Part shown: piece after piece, positions 18,144 to 26,785 of the stretch
How the letters are laid out: every line of letters starts with the position of its first letter
How positions within the stretch are numbered: the stretch's first letter is position 1
From: JBIQKZ01 sp044464765
GTDB lineage: Bacteria; Pseudomonadota; Gammaproteobacteria; Burkholderiales; Burkholderiaceae_B
NCBI GenBank assembly: GCA_044464765.1
Contig: JBIQKZ010000001.1
Span: 1-64,000 of the forward strand
Length of the DNA: 64,000 nucleotides
Direction: 5' to 3'
The notes under the pieces: generated by a model
Seen by the model: the letters and a program-made list of their open reading frames with translations, nothing else
Told to the model about the DNA's origin: nothing
Database searches by the model: none
Position numbers and translations under genes: made by a program

Positions 18144-20453
18144 ATGGAACATATTGATATCGGCAGTCTGGCGGCCAGGCAAGTGGGCCGATCCGTCGAT
18201 CGCCTGGAAGCCAACGCGAAAGTCACGGGTCGAACCGAATACATTCACAACCTTACCTTGCCGCGTATGCTGCATGCCAAGATATTGCGCAGCACCGTGG
18301 CGCACGGTCGAGTTTTGTCCATCGATACTTCGCGCGCGCGCGCCATGCCGGGGGTTCATTCGGTCGTGACGTCGGAAGACGTGCTGAAGGTGATTCCCCA
18401 CCCTTATTATGGCCCGGCATTCCACGACCAGCCCATTCTCGCCATCGGCAAGGTGCACTATGTGGGCGAGCCGGTAGCTGCTGTGCTGGCAACCGATCCG
18501 TACGTCGCCCAAGAGGCGCTGCACCTGATTGACGTTGAATACGAAGAGTTGCCGGCCGTCTTCAATGAGGTCGAGGCGGCGCGCTCGGAAATCGTCGTGC
18601 ACGACGAGCTGAAGCCGGCGGGCACGTTCCCCGACTTGAAGCATTTGGCGGGCCGCAAGAATACGAATGTGGCCCTGGATTTCCATGTGCGGCGCGGCGA
18701 TGTGGACAAAGCTTTTGTCGAAGCGGATCATGTGTTCGAACACACTTTTCGCACGCAGCAGGTCATGCATACCCCCATGGAGCCCATGGTGTCCATCGGC
18801 GAGCTGACCGATACGGGCATGACGATTCATACGTCTTCGCAAAGCCCATCTTTCGTGCGCATCGAGATCGCCCGGCTGCTGGGATGGGTCGAAAGCCAGG
18901 TCCGGGTGCGCGCAACGTTTCTGGGCGGCGGTTTCGGCGCTAAGCTGTACATCAAGCTCGAGGCCCTGGCGGCGGCGCTTACCCTGATCGCGCGCCGACC
19001 GGTCAAAGTGGCCCTTAGCATGGAAGAACAGTTCTATACCATTACCAAGCACGCCACCACGTTCCGCATCAAGTCGGCGGTTAATAAGGATGGTCGCATT
19101 CTTGGCCGAAAATGCGAGGTGTGGTGGAATGGCGGAGCCTATGCCGACATCGGCCCGCGAGTTACCCAGAAGTCGGGTTTTACTGCGTCCGGCCCCTACG
19201 ACATTCCGAATGTCAGTATCGACTCCTATCAGGTTTATACCAACCTTCCGCCGGCAGGGGCTTTCCGGGGTTTTGGCATTACCCAGATGGTGTGGGCATA
19301 CGAAAGCCAGGCCGACATCATCGCTCGTGAACTAGGCATGGATCCGGTCGCGTTCCGGCGCCTCAACTTGCTGCGCGACGGCCGCCCGCACGCCACGGGC
19401 ACCATCATGAAGGATGCCGCCCTGATCGAGGTGCTGGACTGCACGGCGCAGCGCATGAAATGGGATGAGCCGTTCGACCGGGGCACAGGCACCCTGCGGC
19501 GCGGTCGCGGCATTGGCATTGGCTTCAAGGCCCTGGTGGCGCCAACCACGTCCATGGCCATGGTCAGTCTGGCGGCCGACGGCAGTTGCTTCGTGTATGT
19601 CAGCACGGTCGACATGGGCCAAGGGTCGGACACCGCTATGGCGATCGTGGCGGCTGAGGTCCTGGGAATGGACGCCGAAGCGGTTCGTGTCATTCATTCC
19701 GATACCGACGCCACCCCGTACGATATGGCGACGCTTGGTTCGCGCTCCACCTTTCATATGGGCCATGCCGTGCGGCTGGCGGCTGAAGACGCTCTGGCCC
19801 AGATGCGCGTCATGGCCGAAGAGTACGGCATGGATGCGTCCCAGCCGCTGGAGGCTTCAGTATTGCTCAAGCGCCGCTATGGCATGCAGGCGGGCAATAT
19901 CGTGGGCGTGGGCAGCTTTATTCCCGATTACATCTCGCCCGATAAGGATACAGGGCAGTCGGACAACATCACGCCAAACTGGATGATCGGCGGTACCGGC
20001 GTCGAGGTCGAGGTGGATACCGAAACCGGCCAGTTCCGCATTCTACGCATGGAGAACGTGGTCGACTGCGGCACACCGCTTAATCCCAAGATCGTTGCTA
20101 CCCAGATATCGGGCGGCGCCATCATGCAATTGGGTGCGGCGCTGTACGAAAAAATGGAATTCGACGATGACGGCCAGCTGCGCAATGCGTCGTTTGCCGA
20201 ATACAAGATCCCCGGCATCCACGACCTGCCCCCGCAATTGGGCACGGAAATTGTGGAATCTATTCAGAATAACGGCCCGTTCGGCGCCAAGGGCGTGGGC
20301 GAAAGCGGAACCTACGGCGTGGCGTCTGCCATTGCCGAGGCCATCCACGATGCAGTGGGTGTGCGGCTGACGGCCATGCCGATGAAGTACGAAGAGGTGT
20401 GCCGCGCTTTGCATGCCGATGCGCCTTTATTCCAGGCAGGAGAAGAATCATGA
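18144..20453 (+). CDS. Molybdenum hydroxylase catalytic subunit (CoxL/XdhB type)
   Basis: 769 residues, the Mo-pterin-binding subunit. VGRSVDRLEANAKVTGRTEY opens the a/b-hammerhead domain; FLGGGFGAKLY and PPAGAFRGFG lie in the Mo-cofactor domain, and GAKGVGESG carries the catalytic Glu. The active-site loop AFRGFG differs from the AYXCSFR loop of true CO dehydrogenase, so an organic ring or aldehyde hydroxylase is more likely. RBS AAAGGAG precedes the ATG. The last bases overlap the iron-sulfur subunit (ATGA). The substrate is unknown; an N-heterocycle or aromatic aldehyde fits the family. Confidence 0.93.
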   Translation: MEHIDIGSLAARQVGRSVDRLEANAKVTGRTEYIHNLTLPRMLHAKILRSTVAHGRVLSIDTSRARAMPGVHSVVTSEDVLKVIPHPYYGPAFHDQPILAIGKVHYVGEPVAAVLATDPYVAQEALHLIDVEYEELPAVFNEVEAARSEIVVHDELKPAGTFPDLKHLAGRKNTNVALDFHVRRGDVDKAFVEADHVFEHTFRTQQVMHTPMEPMVSIGELTDTGMTIHTSSQSPSFVRIEIARLLGWVESQVRVRATFLGGGFGAKLYIKLEALAAALTLIARRPVKVALSMEEQFYTITKHATTFRIKSAVNKDGRILGRKCEVWWNGGAYADIGPRVTQKSGFTASGPYDIPNVSIDSYQVYTNLPPAGAFRGFGITQMVWAYESQADIIARELGMDPVAFRRLNLLRDGRPHATGTIMKDAALIEVLDCTAQRMKWDEPFDRGTGTLRRGRGIGIGFKALVAPTTSMAMVSLAADGSCFVYVSTVDMGQGSDTAMAIVAAEVLGMDAEAVRVIHSDTDATPYDMATLGSRSTFHMGHAVRLAAEDALAQMRVMAEEYGMDASQPLEASVLLKRRYGMQAGNIVGVGSFIPDYISPDKDTGQSDNITPNWMIGGTGVEVEVDTETGQFRILRMENVVDCGTPLNPKIVATQISGGAIMQLGAALYEKMEFDDDGQLRNASFAEYKIPGIHDLPPQLGTEIVESIQNNGPFGAKGVGESGTYGVASAIAEAIHDAVGVRLTAMPMKYEEVCRALHADAPLFQAGEES

Positions 20454-20947
20454 CCATCAAGACGACCATTAACTTTGTGCTCAACGGGCACGCTGAACAG
20501 GCCGAGGTTCAAACCCACCACACGGTGCTGGACGTTTTGCGCGATACGTTCGAGCTGTACGGTGCACGGGAAAGCTGCAGCCAGGGTTTGTGTGGATGCT
20601 GTACAGTGATTGTCGACGGGAAAAGCGTCAGCGGCTGCCTGTATCTGGGCGCGGCGCTGGATGGCAGCACGGTGGAAACCGTTGAAAGCCTGGAGGTCGA
20701 CGGGCAGCTTGACCTATTGCAACAGGCCTTTATCGAGTGCGGGGCATTTCAGTGCGGCTTTTGCACCTCGGGCTTTCTGCTGATGGCCAAGCAGCTTCTG
20801 CAGTCCAATCCGAATCCCACGGAATCGGAAATCAGCAATTACCTGTCGGGTAATCTGTGCCGTTGCGGCGCTTACCCGGAAATTACCCGCGCCATTCAGT
20901 TGGCTGCGCATCGTATGAACCAGAAGAATCTTGAAGAGGCCGCCTAG
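20450..20947 (+). CDS. Molybdenum hydroxylase [2Fe-2S] subunit (CoxS type)
   Basis: 165 residues with two [2Fe-2S] clusters. The N-terminal plant-type site has C43, C48 and C51 in ESCSQGLCGCC, and the C-terminal site has CGAFQCGFCTSG and LCRCGAYPEI. It relays electrons from the Mo centre to the FAD subunit. The ATG overlaps the catalytic-subunit stop (ATGA), favouring this start over a longer upstream frame. Confidence 0.95.
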   Translation: MTIKTTINFVLNGHAEQAEVQTHHTVLDVLRDTFELYGARESCSQGLCGCCTVIVDGKSVSGCLYLGAALDGSTVETVESLEVDGQLDLLQQAFIECGAFQCGFCTSGFLLMAKQLLQSNPNPTESEISNYLSGNLCRCGAYPEITRAIQLAAHRMNQKNLEEAA

Positions 20948-21555
20948 TGGAACTAACAGGAGTACAAACCATCGACCTGCCGCGCGAGCAGGTGTGGAAG
21001 GCATTGAACGATCCGGACGTTTTGCGCCAATGCATCCCGGGTTGCGACACCTTCGACCCGGTGGGCGAAAACGAATACCAGATCGCCATGACGGCCAGCG
21101 TGGGCCCGGTCAAAGCCAGGTTCAAAGGGAAGTTGCTGCTGTCCGACATTACGCCGCCCACGTCGTATGCCTTGAGTTTTGAAGGTTCAGGCGGTGCAGC
21201 GGGTTTTGGAAAAGGCAACGCCAATGTTGAATTGGCCGACACAGCCTCAGGCGGCACCGAATTGCGTTATAGCGTGCAGGCCAAAGTGGGCGGCAAGCTG
21301 GCCCAGGTTGGGGCGCGGCTGATCGACGGCGTGGCCAAGAAAATGGCCGACGAGTTCTTCAGCCGATTCAAAGCGGTCATCAGTGCCGACCAGGCCCAAA
21401 GCCCGGCAAGCGGCACGGACGCCCCGTCCACCACGGCAAGTGCTCCGGCGCACTCCGCGCCCGTTTCCGGTCAGGCGTCTTCAGGGGGAATGCGTTGGGT
21501 ATGGGTGGCCGGCGCCGCCATTGTGGCGGCGGTCATTATCGCCAGCGTGGCATAG
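20947..21555 (+). CDS. CoxG-like SRPBCC protein with C-terminal membrane anchor
   Basis: 202 residues. The N-terminal 145 residues match the CoxG/SRPBCC family (QVWKALNDPDVLRQCIPGC is the signature). A Ser/Pro/Ala-rich linker follows, and a single hydrophobic segment (VWVAGAAIVAAVIIASVA) ends the protein. In CO-dehydrogenase systems CoxG is linked to membrane attachment of the enzyme. The GTG start overlaps the CoxS stop by one base, so it belongs to the same operon. Confidence 0.88.
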   Translation: MELTGVQTIDLPREQVWKALNDPDVLRQCIPGCDTFDPVGENEYQIAMTASVGPVKARFKGKLLLSDITPPTSYALSFEGSGGAAGFGKGNANVELADTASGGTELRYSVQAKVGGKLAQVGARLIDGVAKKMADEFFSRFKAVISADQAQSPASGTDAPSTTASAPAHSAPVSGQASSGGMRWVWVAGAAIVAAVIIASVA

Positions 21556-21559
21556 GGCC

Positions 21560-21582
21560 GGGCGGCGGCGCCCAGGCCGCCC
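21560..21582. terminator. GC-rich hairpin between convergent genes
   Basis: GGGCGGC (21560-21566) pairs with GCCGCCC (21576-21582) across a 9-base loop, just after the CoxG stop and before the end of a convergent LysR gene. No T-run follows, so terminator function is only likely. Confidence 0.4.
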
Positions 21583-21616
21583 AACCTTCGGAAGCCATGC
21601 TCAGTGTGAGCAGGCC

Positions 21617-22531
21617 CTAGTCGGGTTGGACCGGCGGCAAATTGACGAAGGTGCGGAAGATCAGTTGCCTTAGCCAGGCGTTGGCCGGGTCGCGATGATA
21701 GCGCTCGTGCCAGTATTGTCGAACTTCGTAATCGGGGGTCGGGAAAGGAATCTTCAGCGCGGTGATGCGCCCGCCCAGCGCCAGGGTGCCGGCCAACCGG
21801 GCCGGAACAACGGCCAGCAAGTCGGTGGCAATGATAATTTGCTCGAGCCCCAGGAAGGACGACACCCGCAACTTGATGTTGCGGGCAATGCCGCTGGCGC
21901 GTAATTGCTTGTCCAGCCGTGAATGCCCGGTGCCGGGGGCGACCAGCGACACATGTTCTTCCCGCAGGAATTGCTCGGTGGTAAGTTGGGTATCCAGGCG
22001 AGGATGGCCTTTGCGAACGATGCAGGCGTAGTGTTCGGTAAACAGCCGTTGCTGGAAGAAACCGGTGTTCAATTCGACGGTAAAGCCGATGGCGACATCC
22101 ACTTGGCCTTGCGCCATCGCCTGGCCGGTTGTATCGTCCAGATCCATGGAGTCGACCTTCAGTTGGGTTCCTGCGGCTTCGAACAAGGGCAGCAAGGCGG
22201 GCAGCACCACCAGTTGCGCAACATGGCTTAACCCCAGCCGGAATGTCCGGGAGGCGGTTTCAGGCATGAATGGAACAAAGCCGCCCCGATTGGGTCCCAG
22301 CAGGTCGAGCGTCTGGTCAATGGCGGAAATCAGGCTTTCCATCAGCGGGGTGGGCATCATCCCCTGGGGGGTCTTGACGAACAGCGGATCGCAGAAATGC
22401 TCGCGCATATGGCTCAGGCGCACACTGATGGCCGGCTGGCTCAGGCCTACCTCGGGCACGGATCCTGTAACGCTGCGGGTTCGGTATATTTCCTTAAGAA
22501 TGACGAAGTCAGATAGGTCAAGTTTGGCCAT
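21617..22531 (-). CDS. LysR-family regulator, divergent from FAH/gentisate dioxygenase
   Basis: 304 residues. The HTH region LSDFVILKEIYRTRSVTGSV and LSQPAISVRLSHMREHFCDP resembles the NodD/NahR-like branch of LysR proteins, known for responding to aromatic compounds. It is divergent from the FAH-gentisate dioxygenase-transporter 2 operon starting at 22657. It probably activates that operon, binding the dyad at 22562-22579. Confidence 0.87.
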   Translation of the reverse strand: MAKLDLSDFVILKEIYRTRSVTGSVPEVGLSQPAISVRLSHMREHFCDPLFVKTPQGMMPTPLMESLISAIDQTLDLLGPNRGGFVPFMPETASRTFRLGLSHVAQLVVLPALLPLFEAAGTQLKVDSMDLDDTTGQAMAQGQVDVAIGFTVELNTGFFQQRLFTEHYACIVRKGHPRLDTQLTTEQFLREEHVSLVAPGTGHSRLDKQLRASGIARNIKLRVSSFLGLEQIIIATDLLAVVPARLAGTLALGGRITALKIPFPTPDYEVRQYWHERYHRDPANAWLRQLIFRTFVNLPPVQPD

Positions 22532-22561
22532 ATAAATTGTGGCCCGCCGGCAAAGCGGCGG

Positions 22562-22592
22562 TTGTATTTAAATTTACAATTAAGGGTATAAA
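22562..22592 (+). promoter_or_regulatory. LysR-type dyad and promoter in divergent gap
   Basis: TTGTATTTAAATTTACAA (22562-22579) has TTGTA and TACAA arms 8 bases apart, a T-N11-A-like LysR site. TATAAA at 22587-22592 could be the -10 of the operon to the right. The gap between the divergent LysR and FAH genes is 125 bp. Confidence 0.5.
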
Positions 22593-22656
22593 GAGTAGGG
22601 CATTGTGTCAGCCCTGGCAATCAATAAAAATCGTCTTTATCAAACTAGGAGTTTCT

Positions 22657-23514
22657 ATGCGTTTATGTCGTTTTAATCAGAATCGCTTCGGCGTGGTAAA
22701 AGATGGCTCGGTGTTCGATGTAACCGCCGCGCTCGACGTTTTGCCGACCTGCAACTATCCTTTGCCCACTCACGATCTGCTGATTGCCAATCTTGATAAG
22801 GTCCAGGCGCGCATTAATGAACTGTTGCCGTCGGCCTCCAGCCAGCCAGTCGCCGACGTCCAGTTTCTTAGCCCTATAGCCAATCCGGGCAAACTGATTG
22901 CCGCGCCGGTCAATTACCTGAAGCATCTCGAAGAGGCCCGGGCCGATGCCGGGGTCCATCATAACAACCAAGTCGATGTCATCCATCGTGTGGGCTTGTT
23001 CCTGAAGGCCACCAGCTCGCTTATTGGGCCCAGCCAGGGGGTTGTCATCAACCATCCCGATCGACGCAACGATCACGAAATCGAACTGGCCATCATTATC
23101 GGTAAGCCAGGTAAGCATATTAAGCCGGCCGATGCCTGGGATCACATTGCAGCTTACAGCATCGGCCTGGACATGACCGTGCGCGGTCCCGAAGAGCGCA
23201 GCATGCGCAAGTCCATCGATACTTATAGCGTATTGGGCCCCTGGATGGTCACGGCTGACGAAATTCCCGATGCCACCGCGCTGGGTTTCCATCTTACGGT
23301 CAATGGCGAAACCCGCCAGAAGGCCAACACCAAAGACCTGGTCATCGACATACCCGGCCTGATCGAGTTCGCTTCGTCGTTCTACACACTGCATCCGGGC
23401 GACGTCATTTACACAGGCACGCCTGAAGGCGTGGGTCCGGTCACGGCGGGCGACACCATCATGGCCGAGTTCGATCAAATCGGGAAGATGGAAGTCGCGG
23501 TCCGGGCTGCTTAA
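22657..23514 (+). CDS. FAH-family hydrolase (maleyl/fumarylpyruvate hydrolase-like), copy 1
   Basis: 285 residues. The metal ligands of the fumarylacetoacetate-hydrolase fold are visible: DHEIELAIII supplies two Glu and GLDMT the Asp. PGDVIYTGTPEGVGPV is the family signature. CTAGGAG places the start at 22657; an upstream extension of 40 codons lacks support. It is followed 18 bases later by gentisate 1,2-dioxygenase, so the likely substrate is maleylpyruvate or an alkylated form, hydrolysed to a diacid plus pyruvate. This copy is not adjacent to the isomerase, so direct maleylpyruvate hydrolysis is possible. Confidence 0.85.
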   Translation: MRLCRFNQNRFGVVKDGSVFDVTAALDVLPTCNYPLPTHDLLIANLDKVQARINELLPSASSQPVADVQFLSPIANPGKLIAAPVNYLKHLEEARADAGVHHNNQVDVIHRVGLFLKATSSLIGPSQGVVINHPDRRNDHEIELAIIIGKPGKHIKPADAWDHIAAYSIGLDMTVRGPEERSMRKSIDTYSVLGPWMVTADEIPDATALGFHLTVNGETRQKANTKDLVIDIPGLIEFASSFYTLHPGDVIYTGTPEGVGPVTAGDTIMAEFDQIGKMEVAVRAA

Positions 23515-23532
23515 CGAATCACGGAGGAACAC

Positions 23533-24573
23533 ATGGCTTCACCACTACCGATGCCGGATCAGGGGCGTCAGCCTTTCTACGACAAGATCAGCAAGGCGAA
23601 CATGACCCCCCTCTGGGAGGTCCTGCACGGCCTGATTACCGCTACGCCCAATACGCCTTGCCTGCCTTATCTCTGGAAATGGGAAACGGCCTGGCCATGG
23701 CTGCTCGAGGCGGGCGAGCTGATCACCGCCAAAGAAGCCGAGCGTCGCGTTCTGGTGCTGGAAAACCCGGGTTTGCGCGGTCGCACCCGGATTACCCATA
23801 GTCTGTATGCCGGTTTGCAAATCATCATGCCCGGCGAAGTTGCGCCGGCGCATCGCCACACGCAATCCGCCCTGCGCTTTGTCATGCAGGGTCATGGCGC
23901 CTACACGGCGGTCGATGGCGAGAAAGTCACCATGAGCGTGGGCGATTTCGTCATTACGCCATCCTGGACCTTCCACGATCACGGCAATCCCAGCGACGAG
24001 CCCATGGTGTGGCTCGATGCGCTCGACGTGCCGCTGGTCGAGCTGCTGGATGCGCAGTTTATGGAAAAGGGCGCGGCCGACAGCCAAACGACGTCTGAAG
24101 CGGCCAATACCAACTTGGCCCGTTTCGGCAACACCATGAAGCCCGTCGAATACAAGCCAAGATCGCGCACTTCGCCGCTATTCTGGTATCCGTACGAGCG
24201 CACCCGCGAGGCACTGGAAACCATGAAGGCGCATTCCGAGTTGCACGTATGCTGGGGGCACAAGCTGCAATACACCAACCCGGTTACCGGCGATTGGGCC
24301 ATGCCGACCATTGGCACCTTCATGCAGTTGCTGCCGCGCGGCTTTAAGGGCGCGCCCTACCGGTCCACCGATTCCATGGTGTATGTGTGCGTCGAGGGCA
24401 CGGGCCGTTGCCACATTGGCGGTCAAACGCTCGAGTTCGGCCCGCGCGACGTCTTCATCTGCCCTTCGTGGGAAGCTTATCGCCTCGAGACAGATGACGA
24501 CACCGTGTTGTTCAGCTATTCCGACCGACCGGTGCAGCAGGCGCTCGACCTTTGGCGTGAAGCAATTGGTTAA
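23533..24573 (+). CDS. Gentisate 1,2-dioxygenase (bicupin), copy 1
   Basis: 346 residues, the usual length. The first cupin carries the iron ligands H107 and H109 in PAHRHTQSALRF, and H148/H150 in WTFHDHG. The second cupin has GRCHIGGQTLEFGPRDVF. It opens gentisate, or an alkylgentisate, to maleylpyruvate with O2 and Fe(II). RBS GGAGG precedes the ATG. It lies between FAH copy 1 and transporter 2, an apparent uptake-cleavage-hydrolysis operon. Confidence 0.92.
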   Translation: MASPLPMPDQGRQPFYDKISKANMTPLWEVLHGLITATPNTPCLPYLWKWETAWPWLLEAGELITAKEAERRVLVLENPGLRGRTRITHSLYAGLQIIMPGEVAPAHRHTQSALRFVMQGHGAYTAVDGEKVTMSVGDFVITPSWTFHDHGNPSDEPMVWLDALDVPLVELLDAQFMEKGAADSQTTSEAANTNLARFGNTMKPVEYKPRSRTSPLFWYPYERTREALETMKAHSELHVCWGHKLQYTNPVTGDWAMPTIGTFMQLLPRGFKGAPYRSTDSMVYVCVEGTGRCHIGGQTLEFGPRDVFICPSWEAYRLETDDDTVLFSYSDRPVQQALDLWREAIG

Positions 24574-24724
24574 TGCGCTTCCGTCGGGAAAAACCCTCTC
24601 TATGGAAATACCTAACTGACCTTGCGCGGCCGGGCTGTCATACTACCCAGTCGCGCTTGGCCCGCCGGCAGTACTCGCTGCCCGTTTTATTGTTAACATC
24701 CTTATAAGCACATTGGAGACCACA

Positions 24725-25909
24725 ATGCAAAAAAGATTGTTTTTGAAGGGTACGTTTGCTGCTGTCGCGGTGGCGTTCAGCGGCCTGTACACCCCAACTG
24801 TCGCGGCGGCCGACGACACCTTCAAGGTCGGTCTCATCCTGCCGATGACCGGGCCTTTCGCCTCGACAGGCCGGCAGATCGACGCCGGCATCAAGGCTTA
24901 TATGGGCCAGAACGGCGATGAAGTCGCCGGGCGCAAGATCGAGATCATCCTGAAGGACGATAACGGTGTCGCCGCCAACAGCAAGAAGCTCGCCCAAGAA
25001 CTCATCGTCAACGACAAGGTGAACGTCATTGCCGGTTTCGGCCTGACGCCTATCGCGCTGGCGGTGGCGCCCGTTGCCACGCAGTCCAAGACGCCCATGG
25101 TCGTCATGGCCGCCCAGACTCAAAGCATCACCGACGCATCGCCCTATATTGTCCGCTCAAGCGGCACCATTCCCCAGGTGACAGCCGGGATCGCCAAATG
25201 GGCCGCCAAGAACGGCTTCAACAAGGTTGTCACACTGGTGCCCGACTACGCGCCTGGCTACGAGTCGGAAACGGCTTTCAAGAAATTCTTTGGCGAGTCG
25301 GGTGGCGAGATCATCGAAGAGATCCGTGTGCCCATGCGCAACCCCGATTTTGCACCGTTCCTGCAACGGGTGCGCGACCAAAAGCCCGACGGCCTTTTCG
25401 TGATGCTGCCATCTGGGCCGGGCGCAGCACTGCTCAAGCAATACGGCCAGCGCGGTCTTGAAGCCGCCGGCATCCGCCTGATCGGTCACGGCGCCATCAC
25501 CGACGACGACAACCTGAACGAAGCCGGCGACGCCTCTTTGGGCGTGATGACGTCCGACTACTATTCCACGGCTCATCCGTCCGAGATGAACAAGAAGTTC
25601 GTGGAAGACTACAAAAAGTACGACCCCACCACCCGGCCTAACTTCTTTGGCGTAGCCGGTTACGATGGCATGCATATCATTTATGCCGCACTCGAGAAAA
25701 CCGGTGGCAAGGGCAACGGCGACCAACTGCTCGAAGCCATGAAAGGCCTTAGCTTCGAGAGCCCGCGTGGCCCGGTTACGCTTGATCCCGATACGCGCGA
25801 CTTCATCCAGAACATCTACCTGCGCAAGGTCGAGAAAGTGGATGGGGTTTTGTATAACGTCGAGTTCGACGTCGTCGAGAACGTTGACGCTTTTGGAAAT
25901 ACCAAATAG
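24725..25909 (+). CDS. Periplasmic ligand-binding protein of Liv-type ABC importer (transporter 2)
   Basis: 394 residues. Signal peptide MQKRLFLKGTFAAVAVAFSG with cleavage after VAA near residue 29; the mature start DDTFKVGLILPMTGPFASTG is typical Peripla_BP_6. GGAGACCAC precedes the ATG at 24725, preferred over an upstream ATG at 24713. Its stop is directly followed by the livH ATG (TAGATG). It follows gentisate dioxygenase, so a gentisate-related ligand is plausible. Confidence 0.92.
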   Translation: MQKRLFLKGTFAAVAVAFSGLYTPTVAAADDTFKVGLILPMTGPFASTGRQIDAGIKAYMGQNGDEVAGRKIEIILKDDNGVAANSKKLAQELIVNDKVNVIAGFGLTPIALAVAPVATQSKTPMVVMAAQTQSITDASPYIVRSSGTIPQVTAGIAKWAAKNGFNKVVTLVPDYAPGYESETAFKKFFGESGGEIIEEIRVPMRNPDFAPFLQRVRDQKPDGLFVMLPSGPGAALLKQYGQRGLEAAGIRLIGHGAITDDDNLNEAGDASLGVMTSDYYSTAHPSEMNKKFVEDYKKYDPTTRPNFFGVAGYDGMHIIYAALEKTGGKGNGDQLLEAMKGLSFESPRGPVTLDPDTRDFIQNIYLRKVEKVDGVLYNVEFDVVENVDAFGNTK

Positions 25910-26785
25910 ATGTTGACGATCCTGTTTGATGGCATCGCCTATGGCATGCTGTTGTTTGTACTGGCGATTGGCCTGTCCGTGACGCTGGGGTTGATGAATT
26001 TCATCAACCTCGCGCACGGCGCTTTCGCAATGGTCGGAGGGTACGCCACGGTGCTGCTTATGCAGCACTACGATGTGCCCTTTCTTCTTTGCATGCCTGT
26101 CGCATTCATTGTCGCGGCGCTTCTCGGGGCAGTGCTCGAGCCTACGCTGTATCGTCCGATGTATGGCAGGCCGGCGCTGGACCAGGTGCTGTTTTCCATC
26201 GGCCTGGTGTTCATCGCCGTGGCCGCCACCGACTTTGCGATCGGCTCCAGCGAGCAGATCATACAATTGCCATCCTGGTTGAATGGCCGCAGCGAATTCC
26301 ATTTCGGGCCTTATTCGTTGGGCATGGGGCATTACCGCCTGTTGATCATCCTGGTTTGCGTCATATTGACCGTCTTGCTGCAATACGGCCTGGATCGCAC
26401 TCGCTTTGGCAGCCAATTGCGGGCGGCTGTCGACGACCAAAAAGTAGCCGACGGGCTGGGCATCAACGTGAACGTAGTGTTTTTGTCCACGTTCGCGGTC
26501 GGCTCCGGGCTTGCCGGTCTCGGGGGCGCATTGGGCGCCGAGGTTCTTGGCCTCGACCCCACCTTCCCGTTCAAGTTCATGATCTATTTCCTTATCGTGG
26601 TTGCGCTGGGCGGCACGTCTTCACTAACCGGGCCGTTGGTGGCGGCGCTGCTTCTTGGCGTGGCCGATGTCACCGGCAAGTATTACGTGCCCAAGCTGGG
26701 ATCTTTTATTGTTTACATCGTCATGATCATGATTTTGCTGTGGCGGCCCCATGGACTGTTCGTCAGTAAAGGAACCAAGACATGA
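25910..26785 (+). CDS. ABC importer permease, LivH type (transporter 2)
   Basis: 291 residues. FDGIAYGMLLFVLAIGLSVT and LMNFINLAHGAFAMVGG are classic LivH, with VVALGGTSSLTGPLVAALLL near the C-terminus. About eight membrane segments. It abuts the binding protein and overlaps livM by ATGA. Confidence 0.93.
   Translation: MLTILFDGIAYGMLLFVLAIGLSVTLGLMNFINLAHGAFAMVGGYATVLLMQHYDVPFLLCMPVAFIVAALLGAVLEPTLYRPMYGRPALDQVLFSIGLVFIAVAATDFAIGSSEQIIQLPSWLNGRSEFHFGPYSLGMGHYRLLIILVCVILTVLLQYGLDRTRFGSQLRAAVDDQKVADGLGINVNVVFLSTFAVGSGLAGLGGALGAEVLGLDPTFPFKFMIYFLIVVALGGTSSLTGPLVAALLLGVADVTGKYYVPKLGSFIVYIVMIMILLWRPHGLFVSKGTKT

Noticed and set aside
18144..20453. True aerobic CO dehydrogenase
   Set aside because: The catalytic subunit lacks the AYXCSFR loop needed for the Cu-Mo centre; AFRGFG indicates another molybdenum hydroxylase.
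25157..26440. 427-codon reverse frame
   Set aside because: It lies fully opposite the transporter 2 binding protein and permease, and its composition lacks any recognisable family pattern.
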